This document shows, in pieces, positions 37,595-46,587 of a stretch of 64,000 bases of DNA; the stretch's first letter is position 1, and each line of letters opens with the position of its first letter. Source of the DNA: Flavobacteriaceae bacterium (GTDB lineage: Bacteria; Bacteroidota; Bacteroidia; Flavobacteriales; Flavobacteriaceae); NCBI GenBank assembly GCA_027081505.1, contig JALWKK010000102.1:1-64000 (forward strand), written 5' to 3'. The notes under the pieces were generated by a model. The model made no database searches. It saw only the letters and a list, made by a program, of their open reading frames with translations, and was not told where the DNA came from. The translations under genes were made by a program, and so were the position numbers.

Positions 37595-38698
37595 ATGAAA
37601 AAAATTATTCTTTTCGGTATTGCGTTATTTGTTGCAAACATTGCACAAGCGCAAGATTTACCACCCAATCCGACTCCCGGAAAATGTTATGTACGTTGTA
37701 CAACCCCGGATGTGTATGTAAATGAGACAGTTCAAATTATGACCCGTCCCGCTTACAAAAAATTACGTGTTGTGCCGGCTTCTTACCGTACGGTAACAGA
37801 AAAAGTACTGGTAAAAGAAGCTAGTAAAAAACTACGTATTGTACCTGCAAAATGGGGAACAGAAACGATTAGTTATGTAAAAAAAGAAGGTGCTTCTACC
37901 ATAACAATTACCCCTGCTTCATTTACATCGGATTCTGAAACTATCGAAATTAAACCGGCTTACGCACAATGGGAATTAGGCGCACCTGCACCCGACTGTG
38001 CTTCCGGAAATCCGGATGATTGCCGTTACTGGTGTTATAAAGGTTACCCTGCAGAGTTTACCACTGTTTCGGTAACGCGTCTTGCAAACGATGCCTCGTT
38101 TAACAGAAATCCAATACCAGAAAAAACTGCAACCTATACAAAGCGTGTTGTTGTAGAACCTGCCAAAGTAATTGAAGAAGAAGTTCCTGCAGAATATGCA
38201 ACCATCACCAGAACTGTTTTGGATAAAGATGCAACAACTACAGAAGAAACCATTCCTGCCGAATACAGAACAATAACTAAAGAAGTACTTAAAACCAAAG
38301 GAGGATTAACTACTTGGAAAGAAGTAGAATGTGCATTAGTTGAATACCAAGCGCTTCCAATAAGATGGAATCTCGGTAGTGCTACATTAACTGCAGAAGC
38401 AAAAAGACTCATAGATACTCGTTTAATGCCGGTATTGCAACAAAATCCGGGTGTTAAGTTAGAAATAGCTTCTCATACAGACTCAAGAGGTTCTAAAGCT
38501 TCAAATCAAGATTTGTCTGAAAGAAGAGCGCAAGCTGTTGTTAGATATCTGGAGTCTAAAGGTGTTAACCCAAGCTTATTGGTAGCTAACGGTTATGGTG
38601 AAACCAGACTTAAAAACAGATGTGCAGACGGTGTTTCATGTACTGAACGTCAACATGCTGTTAACCGTAGAACAGAATTTAGATTGATAAACAACTAA
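37595..38698 (+). CDS. OmpA-family outer-membrane protein with beta-repeat N-terminal region
   Basis: A 367-residue secreted protein (signal MKKIILFGIALFVANIAQAQ). The N-terminal two thirds is built from degenerate repeats of the form PAxYxTxTxxVLxK (PASYRTVTEKVLVK, PAEYATITRTVLDK, PAEYRTITKEVLK). The C-terminal 110 residues form an OmpA peptidoglycan-binding domain (LEIASHTDSRGSKASNQ, LSERRAQAVVRYL, VANGYGETRL). It probably tethers the outer membrane or a surface structure to peptidoglycan. The repeat region is not a classical OmpA barrel. Confidence 0.9.
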   Translation: MKKIILFGIALFVANIAQAQDLPPNPTPGKCYVRCTTPDVYVNETVQIMTRPAYKKLRVVPASYRTVTEKVLVKEASKKLRIVPAKWGTETISYVKKEGASTITITPASFTSDSETIEIKPAYAQWELGAPAPDCASGNPDDCRYWCYKGYPAEFTTVSVTRLANDASFNRNPIPEKTATYTKRVVVEPAKVIEEEVPAEYATITRTVLDKDATTTEETIPAEYRTITKEVLKTKGGLTTWKEVECALVEYQALPIRWNLGSATLTAEAKRLIDTRLMPVLQQNPGVKLEIASHTDSRGSKASNQDLSERRAQAVVRYLESKGVNPSLLVANGYGETRLKNRCADGVSCTERQHAVNRRTEFRLINN

Positions 38699-38744
38699 TA
38701 AATTTTCTGGTTAGTCATTACGTTAAAACCATCAACGTAAGAAG

Positions 38745-38781
38745 AAAGAGAATTCTCAAATTTTGGGAATTCTTTTTTTTT
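38745..38781 (+). terminator. terminator after the OmpA-family gene
   Basis: AAAGAGAATTCTCA pairs with TGGGAATTCTTTT (with wobble pairs), followed by nine T. A second 7-bp hairpin TTACGTT/AACGTAA lies just upstream (38718-38740). Confidence 0.8.
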
Positions 38782-38837
38782 ATAATAAATTTGGCACAAA
38801 TTATGCTAAATAAGTAATGATGATTAGAACGGTATAT

Positions 38838-39290
38838 ATGAAAAAAATATTTTTAATAATAGTCTTATTATCGACCGGTTATTCTTTTTCCCAAGAAACG
38901 AATATAAAATTAGACTGGTTAACCAACCTTGAAAAGGCTCAAAAAATATCGAAAAAAACCGGCAAACCCATACTTGTGTACTTTACCGGAAGCGACTGGT
39001 GCGCCCCTTGTAAAATGCTTAAAGAAGATTTTTTCTACACAAAAGAATTTGAAGAAAAAGCAAGTAATTTTGTTTTGGTTATGATTGATAAACCTCGACG
39101 AATCGATATAATTTCTGAAAAGCAGATGAAATATAATGATAATATTATCGCTAAATACAACAAACAAAAAACGTTTCCGAAAATATTAATTCTTAACGAA
39201 AAAGGGCGTTTACTCGATGAAATAGACGGCTATAATTACCTGCACGACACAACGCTTCATTTTTCTTTTATCAATAAATATATCAAGTAA
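38838..39290 (+). CDS. secreted thioredoxin-like protein
   Basis: A 150-residue thioredoxin-fold protein. I choose ATG 38838 (MKKIFLIIVLLSTGYSFS), which gives a clean signal peptide; the track start adds seven residues. The active site is TGSDWCAPCKMLKEDFF, a CxxC redox pair, in the DUF255/thioredoxin_7-like context (EKAQKISKKTGKPILVYF). It probably acts in the periplasm as a disulfide reductase or isomerase. The partner is unknown. Confidence 0.87.
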   Translation: MKKIFLIIVLLSTGYSFSQETNIKLDWLTNLEKAQKISKKTGKPILVYFTGSDWCAPCKMLKEDFFYTKEFEEKASNFVLVMIDKPRRIDIISEKQMKYNDNIIAKYNKQKTFPKILILNEKGRLLDEIDGYNYLHDTTLHFSFINKYIK

Positions 39291-39292
39291 AG

Positions 39293-39315
39293 CAGAAAAT
39301 AAATATTTTTTTCTG
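39293..39315. terminator. weak AT-rich hairpin between convergent thioredoxin and asnB genes
   Basis: CAGAAAA and TTTTCTG form a 7-bp stem in the 42-nt gap between the two stops. It lacks a proper T-tract and may be a weak bidirectional terminator. Confidence 0.4.
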
Positions 39316-39332
39316 TACATTCTTATTATAAA

Positions 39333-41012
39333 TTAATACGAATCATCGTGTATGTTTATTACAGCTCTTCCGCTTGGTTCGTTCATATGTTTAAAGCTTT
39401 CGTCCCATTCTAATGCAATTTTTGAACTACAAGCAACCGATGGTTCTTGCGGAACACTTAAGGCAGCCGTATCACTCGGGAAATGACTTTCAAAAATGCT
39501 TCGGTAGTAAAATTCTTCTTTTGTAGTTGGAGGTTGTATTGCAAACCTAAAATGAGCGTTTTTAAGTTGTTCGTCTGTTACCTCTTTTTCAACCAGTTCT
39601 TTTAAAGTATCAATCCAACTATAACCAACACCATCGCTAAATTGTTCTTTTTGACGCCAAGCTACACTTTCGGGTAACATATCTTCAAAGGCTTTGCGAA
39701 GTATCCATTTTTCCATACCTCGCTTTGTTTTTTTATCGTTTCCCGCCATTTTATCTTTTGGATTTAATCGCATCGCCACATCCATAAACTCTTTATCTAA
39801 AAAGGGGACACGTCCTTCAATTCCCCAAGCGGCGAGCGCTTTATTTGCGCGTAAACAGTCGTACATATGTAGTTTTTCTAATTTTCGTACGGTTTCTTGA
39901 TGAAATTCTTTTGCCGAAGGCGCCTTATGAAAATACAAATAACCTCCAAATATTTCATCACTTCCTTCACCCGAAAGTACCATTTTAATTCCCATTGCTT
40001 TTATCGCACGAGCCATAAGGTACATTGGTGTAGAAGCACGTATGGTAGTAATATCATAAGTTTCTAAATGATAAATAACATCTTTAATAGCATCTATACC
40101 TTCTTGAATGGTGAATTTTATTTCGTGGTGAACGGTATCTAAATAATCGGCTACTTTTCGGGCTGCGATTAAATCCGGAGACCCTTCGAGTCCAATTGCG
40201 AAGGAGTGAAGTCGAGGCCACCAAGCCGCTTCTTTATCGCCACTTTCTATACGTTTGTCTGCATACATCTTTGCAATAGCCGAAGTAATAGACGAATCCA
40301 AACCGCCCGAAAGTAAAACTCCATACGGAACATCGCTCATTAACTGTCGATGTACAGCTTCTTCCAATGCATTTTTTAATTCGTCTATACTACTGGTGTT
40401 GTCTTTAACAGCATCAAATTGCATCCAATCGCGGTGATACCATTTTTTTAGCTTACCGTATTTACTGTGTAAATAATGTCCGGGAGGGAATAATTCGATT
40501 TTAGAACAAATGCCCTCGAGAGCTTTTAATTCGGAAGCTACATAAAAAGTACCGTTTTTATCCCAACCCATATACAACGGAATAATGCCCATATGATCTC
40601 TTGCTATTAGGTATTCGTCTTTTTCTGCATCGTAAAGCGCAAATCCGAAAATTCCGTTTAAGTCATCTAAAAACTCGGTGCCTTTTTCTTTATAAAGAGC
40701 CAAAATAACTTCGCAATCACTTTTGGTTTGAAACTTAAAATCGGTTTCTAATTCTTTTCTAATGTTAAGATGATTATATATTTCACCATTTGCAGCGAGG
40801 ACTAATTTTTTGTCTTCAGAAAACAAGGGTTGTTTTCCTGAAGTGGGATCTACAATTGCCAATCGCTCGTGGGCTAATATTGCTTTCGGGTGTGAGAAAA
40901 TCCCACTCCAATCCGGTCCGCGATGCCTAATGATTTTAGACATTGTTAATAGTTGAGGTCTTAATTTTTCAGAAGGTTGCTTTAAGTCAAAAGCGCATAC
41001 AATTCCGCACAT
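39333..41012 (-). CDS. asnB: asparagine synthetase B (glutamine-hydrolysing)
   Basis: AsnB makes asparagine from aspartate, glutamine and ATP. The 559-residue protein has the N-terminal glutaminase with nucleophile Cys2 (MCGIVCAFD) and RHRGPDWSG. The C-terminal synthetase has the PP-loop YGVLLSGGLDSSI and LSGEGSDEIFGGY. Length and motifs match the E. coli-type enzyme. The upstream leader (41013-41217) carries an asparagine-codon leader peptide and a conditional terminator, so expression is predicted to fall when Asn-tRNA is well charged. Confidence 0.97.
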   Translation of the reverse strand: MCGIVCAFDLKQPSEKLRPQLLTMSKIIRHRGPDWSGIFSHPKAILAHERLAIVDPTSGKQPLFSEDKKLVLAANGEIYNHLNIRKELETDFKFQTKSDCEVILALYKEKGTEFLDDLNGIFGFALYDAEKDEYLIARDHMGIIPLYMGWDKNGTFYVASELKALEGICSKIELFPPGHYLHSKYGKLKKWYHRDWMQFDAVKDNTSSIDELKNALEEAVHRQLMSDVPYGVLLSGGLDSSITSAIAKMYADKRIESGDKEAAWWPRLHSFAIGLEGSPDLIAARKVADYLDTVHHEIKFTIQEGIDAIKDVIYHLETYDITTIRASTPMYLMARAIKAMGIKMVLSGEGSDEIFGGYLYFHKAPSAKEFHQETVRKLEKLHMYDCLRANKALAAWGIEGRVPFLDKEFMDVAMRLNPKDKMAGNDKKTKRGMEKWILRKAFEDMLPESVAWRQKEQFSDGVGYSWIDTLKELVEKEVTDEQLKNAHFRFAIQPPTTKEEFYYRSIFESHFPSDTAALSVPQEPSVACSSKIALEWDESFKHMNEPSGRAVINIHDDSY

Positions 41013-41070
41013 AATAGTAAATTTTAATAGATAGCTAATAATGGTTTGCTTTTTATTTTAATATAAATTC

Positions 41071-41107
41071 AAAAAAAAAAACCCGCCAAGTTCAAAAACC
41101 TGACGGG
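41071..41107 (-). terminator. attenuator terminator (segments 3:4) in the asnB leader
   Basis: The minus strand reads CCCGTCAGGTT, loop TTTG, AACTTGGCGGG, then 11 T. The 11-bp stem has two G-U wobbles. It points toward asnB and ends 58 nt before its start codon, so it must be conditional or asnB would not be expressed. Confidence 0.93.
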
Positions 41108-41146
41108 AATAAATATTGCGACAAGTTTTTGCTACAGCATCTTGTT
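41093..41146 (-). promoter_or_regulatory. asnB leader: antiterminator (2:3) and alternative 1:2 pairing
   Basis: CAAAAACTTG (41131-41122, segment 2) pairs over 10 bp with CAGGTTTTTG (41102-41093, segment 3), with one wobble. Segment 3 is the 5' arm of the terminator, so the two structures exclude each other. Segment 2 can instead pair with ACAAG (41145-41141, segment 1), which overlaps the last Asn and Lys codons of the leader peptide. A ribosome at the leader stop codon (41134-41132) would cover segment 2 and favour termination. A ribosome stalled on Asn codons would leave it free. Confidence 0.88.
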
Positions 41147-41179
41147 ATTATTATTATTATTAAAAATGTTGTTTAGCAT
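41132..41179 (-). CDS. asnB leader peptide, MLNNIFNNNNNNKML
   Basis: A 15-codon ORF, ATG at 41179 and TAG at 41134-41132, too short for the ORF track. Eight of the 15 codons are asparagine (AAC AAC, then five AAT and one AAC). It begins about 31 nt after the TATATTTG promoter box, preceded by an A-rich stretch, which is the usual ribosome binding context in this genome. It encodes the amino acid made by the downstream enzyme, and it sits exactly where a stalled ribosome would control the terminator. Its role is as a sensor rather than a functional product. Confidence 0.9.
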   Translation of the reverse strand: MLNNIFNNNNNNKML

Positions 41180-41209
41180 AACTTGTATTGTTACTTTTTT
41201 ACTATGTGG

Positions 41210-41217
41210 CAAATATA
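41210..41217 (-). promoter_or_regulatory. -7 promoter box of the asnB leader
   Basis: The minus strand has TATATTTG, a perfect TAnnTTTG. The -33 TTG is only approximate (TTTC at the right distance). Transcription should start about 7 nt downstream, giving a leader of about 190 nt before asnB. Confidence 0.7.
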
Positions 41218-41322
41218 ATGTGTTTTTTTAAAACTGAAAGAAATATAACTGTTAAAAAATTAAGGTTGTAATACGCTTTAAAAAATTATAACAATTTTAA
41301 CGTTAGCTAATCGTTTGATTTG

Positions 41323-41352
41323 TTGTGTAGCAACAGGAATTTATTACTTTTG
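41323..41352 (+). promoter_or_regulatory. promoter of the periplasmic PPIase operon
   Basis: TTG at 41323-41325 and TACTTTTG at 41345-41352 are 19 nt apart, matching the Bacteroidota consensus. The ATG of the first PPIase gene follows 28 nt later. Confidence 0.75.
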
Positions 41353-41380
41353 CTCTGCTTAAACAAAAACTCACTATATC

Positions 41381-43339
41381 ATGGCAATAAAAAAAATAAT
41401 TACGGTTCTTTTTGTTTTTATTTCAATTCTTTCTTATTCACAAAAAAAAGAAGAAGTTTTGTTAACCATTAACGATAAACCGGTTTTTGCTTCAGAGTTT
41501 AAGAGAGTCTTTAAAAAGAATTTAGATTTGGTTCAAGATGATTCTCAAAAAAGTGTAGAGGGTTATTTAGATTTATTTATTGATTACAAACTTAAAATAG
41601 CCGAAGCTTATGCACAAGGATTAGATACAACCGCTTCCTATACCAGAGAGTTTAACAAATATAGAGACCAGTTGGCTCGTACTTATATTTATGAAGATGC
41701 CATAAAAGAAGAAGTCGCCAAAGAAGCGTATAACAGAGGGCTTGAGCAAATTAACGCAGATCACATATTAATTAAAGTAAATTTTGATGCTTTGCCACAG
41801 GATACGTTAAAGGCGTATAATAAGATTGCCGAAATCAGAAAAAAAGCAGTTGCAGGTGAAGATTTTAATGAATTGGCAAAAAAATATTCGGAAGAACCGG
41901 GTGCAAAAGAACGAGGCGGTAAGTTGGGGTGGTTTTCTGCTTTTCAAATGGTATATCCTTTTGAAACGGGCGCATATAATACAAAAGTAGGAGCGGTTTC
42001 AAAGATTATTAGAACTTCTTACGGCTACCACATAATTAAAGTTAACGACAGACGTGCCAAAGGAAATGAAGTAAGCGTATCACATATTATGATTTCGCCT
42101 AAAAAAAATGACTCTACTTTTAATCCCGAGCAACGCATTAACGAGATTTATGCAATGCTTCAACAAGGCGAATCTTTTGAAAGTCTTGCCAAACAATTTT
42201 CAGATGATAAAGCTTCCGGAAAAAACGGAGGAAAATTAAGACCTTTCGGAAAAGGACAACTGCGAGCGCCAAAATTTGAAGAAGAAGTATTTAAACTAAA
42301 AAAAGAAGGAGAAATATCCAAACCCGTACAATCTAAATTCGGGTGGCATATTATTCGATTAAATGAAATTCTTCCAATAAAATCTTTTGAAGAACAAAAA
42401 GCAGAATTGGAAAAACAAGTTTCTAGAGGAGAACGTTCAAAAGTAATTAATCAAAGTGTTATACAGCGTATTAAAGAAAAATACGGATTTATACAGGGTG
42501 AAGCTTACACGTCCTTTTTTAATAAATATGTTTCCGATAGCATCTTAAAACTAAAATGGAAGTACACACCAATAGCAAGCAAAGATAACAAGGTATTGTT
42601 TACAATTGGAAATAAAAAAGTGTATTTTGATGATTTTGCTCGCTTTATAGAAAGTAAACAAATAACAACAAGACGCTATAAAACCAAGGAAGCTAAAATT
42701 GAAGCCCTGTATGAAGATTTTAAAGCTACAACGATTAAAGATTACTCAAAAGTACAATTGGAAAAAGAAAATCCCGAATATGCGGCTATTCTTGATGAAT
42801 ACAGAAACGGATTGCTTATTTTTGATGTAATGGAAAAAAACATTTGGGATAAAGCTAAAAACGATTCGATTGCTTTGGAAAAATTTTATCAAAATAATAA
42901 ACAAAATTACCTTTGGAAAACAAGAGTAGATGCCATTTTATTTTCTGCAACCGATAAAGACGTTGCACAACAAGTAAAACAAATGTTAACCGAGAATAAA
43001 ACTGCAGACCAAATAAAAGAAACACTAAATAAAGACGGAAAAGTAGCGGTTATTATAAGTAAAGGCATTTTTGAAATAGACCAAAGAGAACTACCACAAG
43101 GATTTGAACCCACACCCGGAATATCAAAAATATATAATCAAGAAGATTCGTTTGTTATTGTACAAGTAAACGAGGTTTTGCCACCATCAATAAAGCCCTT
43201 AGAAGATGTTAAAGGAAAAGTTATTAGCGATTATCAAAACTATCTTGAAGAACAATGGATGGCGCAACTTCATCAAAAATACAATGTATCGGTTAGAAAA
43301 AAAGCATTAAAAAAATTAAAAAAACAACTTAAATCTTAA
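41381..43339 (+). CDS. SurA-like periplasmic peptidyl-prolyl isomerase with two parvulin domains
   Basis: A 652-residue exported protein (signal MAIKKIITVLFVFISILSYSQ) with two rotamase (PpiC) domains. The first is about residues 125-225 (NADHILIKVNF ... GWFSAFQMVYPFE ... SYGYHIIKVNDR). The second is about 230-330 (VSVSHIMISP ... FGWHIIRLNEI). An N-terminal SurA-like chaperone segment and a C-terminal helical region surround them. It should help fold outer-membrane proteins. It is the first of three overlapping genes with related functions. Confidence 0.92.
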   Translation: MAIKKIITVLFVFISILSYSQKKEEVLLTINDKPVFASEFKRVFKKNLDLVQDDSQKSVEGYLDLFIDYKLKIAEAYAQGLDTTASYTREFNKYRDQLARTYIYEDAIKEEVAKEAYNRGLEQINADHILIKVNFDALPQDTLKAYNKIAEIRKKAVAGEDFNELAKKYSEEPGAKERGGKLGWFSAFQMVYPFETGAYNTKVGAVSKIIRTSYGYHIIKVNDRRAKGNEVSVSHIMISPKKNDSTFNPEQRINEIYAMLQQGESFESLAKQFSDDKASGKNGGKLRPFGKGQLRAPKFEEEVFKLKKEGEISKPVQSKFGWHIIRLNEILPIKSFEEQKAELEKQVSRGERSKVINQSVIQRIKEKYGFIQGEAYTSFFNKYVSDSILKLKWKYTPIASKDNKVLFTIGNKKVYFDDFARFIESKQITTRRYKTKEAKIEALYEDFKATTIKDYSKVQLEKENPEYAAILDEYRNGLLIFDVMEKNIWDKAKNDSIALEKFYQNNKQNYLWKTRVDAILFSATDKDVAQQVKQMLTENKTADQIKETLNKDGKVAVIISKGIFEIDQRELPQGFEPTPGISKIYNQEDSFVIVQVNEVLPPSIKPLEDVKGKVISDYQNYLEEQWMAQLHQKYNVSVRKKALKKLKKQLKS

Positions 43340-44193
43340 TGCAAAAAAAAGGACTGATTTTCATATTATTTTTAACATTACTTTCTTGTGAGTATCTTAA
43401 ACAAGATACCAAACAAATGCCCATAGCAAGAGTAAAAGATAATTATTTGTACATCGACGACATAAAAGATATTGTTTCTCAAGCAACAACAAAAGAAGAT
43501 AGTGCGTTGCTGGTAACCAATTTTATAAATAGGTGGGCAACAAAACAATTGCTGTTAGATCAATCTCAAATTAATTTATCCGTAAAACAACAAAAGGTAT
43601 TTGACAAACTCGTTAAAGACTACAAAACCGAATTATATACCGAAGCTTATAAAAGCAATATCGTATCAAAACAACTGGATAGCACGATTACAGAACAAGA
43701 GTACGAAACTTTTTATAATAACAATAAAGAAAACTTTAGACTTAACGATCATTTACTTAAAATACGCTATGTGTATTTAGACCGTAACTTTTCAGACATT
43801 GATGCCGTGAAAAAGCAAATTAAAAATTTTGAAAAAGAAGATCAACAATTGTTAAAAGAAAAAAGTCTAACATTTAAAGCCTATAATTTTAACGATTCTA
43901 CTTGGATAAAAAAAGAAAATATAATTGAGAAGATACCTGTTTTAAAAAATCAAGAAAAACAATTGTTAAAAAAATCTAATTTTGTACAATTACAAGATTC
44001 AATAGGAGTATATTTGGTCAAAATTAAAGATATACTAACCATTAATGATATAGCGCCGTTAACGTATGTAAAACCTACCATTAAACAAATAATACTCAAC
44101 AGAAGAAAACTGGATTTAATTAAAAAACTGGAAAAAGATATTACCAAAGATGCACTTAAAAATAAAAAATTTGAAATTTACCCACCTCAGTAG
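43339..44193 (+). CDS. SurA-N-like lipoprotein without a clear PPIase domain
   Basis: A 284-residue lipoprotein (FLTLLSC lipobox, Cys17). Its layout resembles the chaperone part of PpiC/SurA proteins: PIARVKDNYLYIDDI at the start, then long charged helices and a C-terminal helix. I see no parvulin active-site block. Its ATG overlaps the previous stop by 1 nt (TAATG). Position between two SurA-like genes suggests a shared role in outer-membrane protein biogenesis; this is inferred. Confidence 0.75.
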   Translation: MQKKGLIFILFLTLLSCEYLKQDTKQMPIARVKDNYLYIDDIKDIVSQATTKEDSALLVTNFINRWATKQLLLDQSQINLSVKQQKVFDKLVKDYKTELYTEAYKSNIVSKQLDSTITEQEYETFYNNNKENFRLNDHLLKIRYVYLDRNFSDIDAVKKQIKNFEKEDQQLLKEKSLTFKAYNFNDSTWIKKENIIEKIPVLKNQEKQLLKKSNFVQLQDSIGVYLVKIKDILTINDIAPLTYVKPTIKQIILNRRKLDLIKKLEKDITKDALKNKKFEIYPPQ

Positions 44194-45607
44194 CCTGTTT
44201 GTTGCAATACTATTTGCTTCATCTATGCAAGGGCAAATAAATGTAATACAAGATTCAACTCTTACAAAAGAAACAAAAATAATTGAAACGGATACCGTAA
44301 AACCTTTTAAGCGTTTTAGAGCAGAAGGAGTAGCAGCCGTAGTGGGCGAATATGTTATTCTAGACAGCGATATAGATAAAAGTTATTTAGAATTACAGCA
44401 ACAAGGCATATCTATTGAAGGGATAACCCGTTGCCAGCTTTTAGGAAAATTAATGGAAGACAAACTCTATGCGCACCAAGCAAAGATAGACAGTCTTTTA
44501 GTGTCTGACGAGCAAATTAATGCAAAAATAGAACAACAAATAAAATATATGGTATCACAACTTGGAACCGAAGAAAAAGTTGCTCAATTTTATAAAAAAG
44601 ATAATATACAAGAAGTAAGAAATGATCTTTTTGAAGTAAATAAAACCGTTGCACTTGCCAGTCAGATGCAGTCTAAAATAGTCGAAAGTGTTGAAATTAC
44701 ACCGGAAGAAGTTAGAAAGTTTTTTTACAGTTTTCCCGAAGAAGAACGACCTATTTTTGGTGCAGAAGTCGAGGTAGCCCAGTTGGTTATTGAGCCGGAA
44801 ATAACCGAAGAAGCCAAACAAAAAGTAATCGATAGACTTAATGTACTTCGGAGTGATGTAATAGATAACGGAGCTAGTTTTGCAACCAAAGCCGTTTTGT
44901 ATTCAAAAGATCCCGGAAGTGCATCAAAAGGAGGATTAATTGAAGGAATTACTCGCGATGCCCCTTTCGCAAAAGAGTTTAAAGACCATGCTTTTTCTTT
45001 ATTAGAAGGAGAAGTTAGCGAACCTTTTGAAACCCAATTTGGTATTCATATATTATATGTAGAAAGAATAAGAGGTCAAGCAGTAGATGTAAGGCATATT
45101 TTATTATTTCCCGAAGTTTCGGAAAAATCGGTTAAACAAGCACGTGCAAAATTAGATAGTATTCGAACCAAGATAATCAATAAAGAAATAACCTTCGCAG
45201 ATGCCGCAAAACGCTATTCAACAGACAAAGAAACACGTAATAACGGCGGACAACTGGTAAATCCCGTTAATCTCGATACAAGTTTTGATTTAACAAAAAT
45301 GGATCCCGAACTTGGAGCGCAAGTTTATAACCTACAAAAAGGCGATGTTTCCGAAATTTTACAAGAAAGAGATTATGCCGGTAGAATAAAATTTAAAATT
45401 CTAACCGTAACAAAACGACACGACGAACATCCTGCAGATTTCGTTAAAGATTATGAAAAAGTGAAAGAATTGGCACTAAAACAAAAACAAATTAAAGCTA
45501 TTGAAGAATGGCAAAACAAAACAATAAAAAACACTTTTGTCCAAGTAAATAACGAATTTCGTGATTGCGATTTTACCGGTAATTGGTTAAAAAAAGGAGA
45601 AAATTAA
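44150..45607 (+). CDS. SurA-like periplasmic peptidyl-prolyl isomerase
   Basis: A 485-residue exported protein. The start at 44150 overlaps the preceding gene by 44 nt but is needed for the signal peptide (LSSLFVAILFASSMQGQ). An N-terminal SurA chaperone domain (VAAVVGEYVILDSDID) is followed by two parvulin domains: EVEVAQLVIEP ... FGIHILYVERI and VDVRHILLFPE ... ending near ILTVTKR. The domain order is that of E. coli SurA, so it is the best SurA counterpart here. Confidence 0.9.
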   Translation: MHLKIKNLKFTHLSSLFVAILFASSMQGQINVIQDSTLTKETKIIETDTVKPFKRFRAEGVAAVVGEYVILDSDIDKSYLELQQQGISIEGITRCQLLGKLMEDKLYAHQAKIDSLLVSDEQINAKIEQQIKYMVSQLGTEEKVAQFYKKDNIQEVRNDLFEVNKTVALASQMQSKIVESVEITPEEVRKFFYSFPEEERPIFGAEVEVAQLVIEPEITEEAKQKVIDRLNVLRSDVIDNGASFATKAVLYSKDPGSASKGGLIEGITRDAPFAKEFKDHAFSLLEGEVSEPFETQFGIHILYVERIRGQAVDVRHILLFPEVSEKSVKQARAKLDSIRTKIINKEITFADAAKRYSTDKETRNNGGQLVNPVNLDTSFDLTKMDPELGAQVYNLQKGDVSEILQERDYAGRIKFKILTVTKRHDEHPADFVKDYEKVKELALKQKQIKAIEEWQNKTIKNTFVQVNNEFRDCDFTGNWLKKGEN

Positions 45608-45633
45608 TACCTCACAAATAATACAGAATAACT

Positions 45634-46587
45634 ATGTCAGACGTTGAAGCCATAAAACAATTAGTTACAAAATATAAAAATCTTCGACAAGAAATAAAAA
45701 AAATCATTGTAGGGCAAGATCAAGTCGTAGAACAAGTGTTACTTGCTATTTTTTCCGGTGGTCATGCACTTTTAATCGGTGTACCCGGTTTGGCAAAAAC
45801 ATTACTTATAAATACCGTTGCTCAAACTTTAGGATTAGATTTTAAACGTATCCAATTCACACCCGATCTAATGCCCAGTGATATTCTAGGTTCCGAAATA
45901 TTGGACAATAACAGAGAATTCAAATTTATAAAAGGACCTATTTTTGCTAACATTATTCTGGCAGACGAAATTAACCGAACACCACCCAAAACGCAAGCAG
46001 CACTCCTTGAGGCTATGCAAGAAAAGTCGGTAACCATTGGCGGGCAAAATCACAAATTAGCACAGCCTTATTTTGTGCTGGCAACTCAAAACCCAATAGA
46101 ACAAGAAGGTACTTACCCGTTACCCGAAGCACAATTAGACCGGTTTATGTTTGCTATTAACTTAGATTATCCAAGTTTTAGTGAAGAAGTAGAAGTCGTA
46201 AAAGCAACCACCGTAGGTGCAAATCCAAAAGTGAACGTCCTTTTTACTGCAGAAGAAATAATAAATTATCAACAGTTAATTAAAAAAATTCCGGTTGCAG
46301 ACAATGTAATTGAATATGCCGTTACTTTGGTAGGAAAAACAAGACCAAAAAGTCCGGCTGCACCCGAAATAGTAAAAAAATATATAGATTGGGGAGCAGG
46401 ACCAAGAGCATCACAAAATCTTATTTTAAGCGCAAAAGCAAATGCCGCATTGCACGGAAAATTTTCGCCCGATATCGAAGATGTTCAAAAAGTTGCATTT
46501 GGTATTCTTCGGCATCGTTTAATAAAAAATTACAAAGCCGAAGCAGAGGGGCTTACTATTGAAGAAATCATTAAAAGTTTATTTTAG
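45634..46587 (+). CDS. MoxR-family AAA ATPase
   Basis: A 317-residue AAA+ ATPase. Walker A is GVPGLAKTLL, Walker B is ILADEINRTPPKTQAALLEAM, and sensor and Arg-finger regions are LATQNPIEQEGTYPLPEAQLDRF. MoxR proteins act as chaperones that mature complexes, usually with DUF58 and von Willebrand factor A proteins. Those partners do not follow here. It starts 26 nt after the SurA-like gene, so it probably belongs to the same transcript. Confidence 0.92.
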   Translation: MSDVEAIKQLVTKYKNLRQEIKKIIVGQDQVVEQVLLAIFSGGHALLIGVPGLAKTLLINTVAQTLGLDFKRIQFTPDLMPSDILGSEILDNNREFKFIKGPIFANIILADEINRTPPKTQAALLEAMQEKSVTIGGQNHKLAQPYFVLATQNPIEQEGTYPLPEAQLDRFMFAINLDYPSFSEEVEVVKATTVGANPKVNVLFTAEEIINYQQLIKKIPVADNVIEYAVTLVGKTRPKSPAAPEIVKKYIDWGAGPRASQNLILSAKANAALHGKFSPDIEDVQKVAFGILRHRLIKNYKAEAEGLTIEEIIKSLF

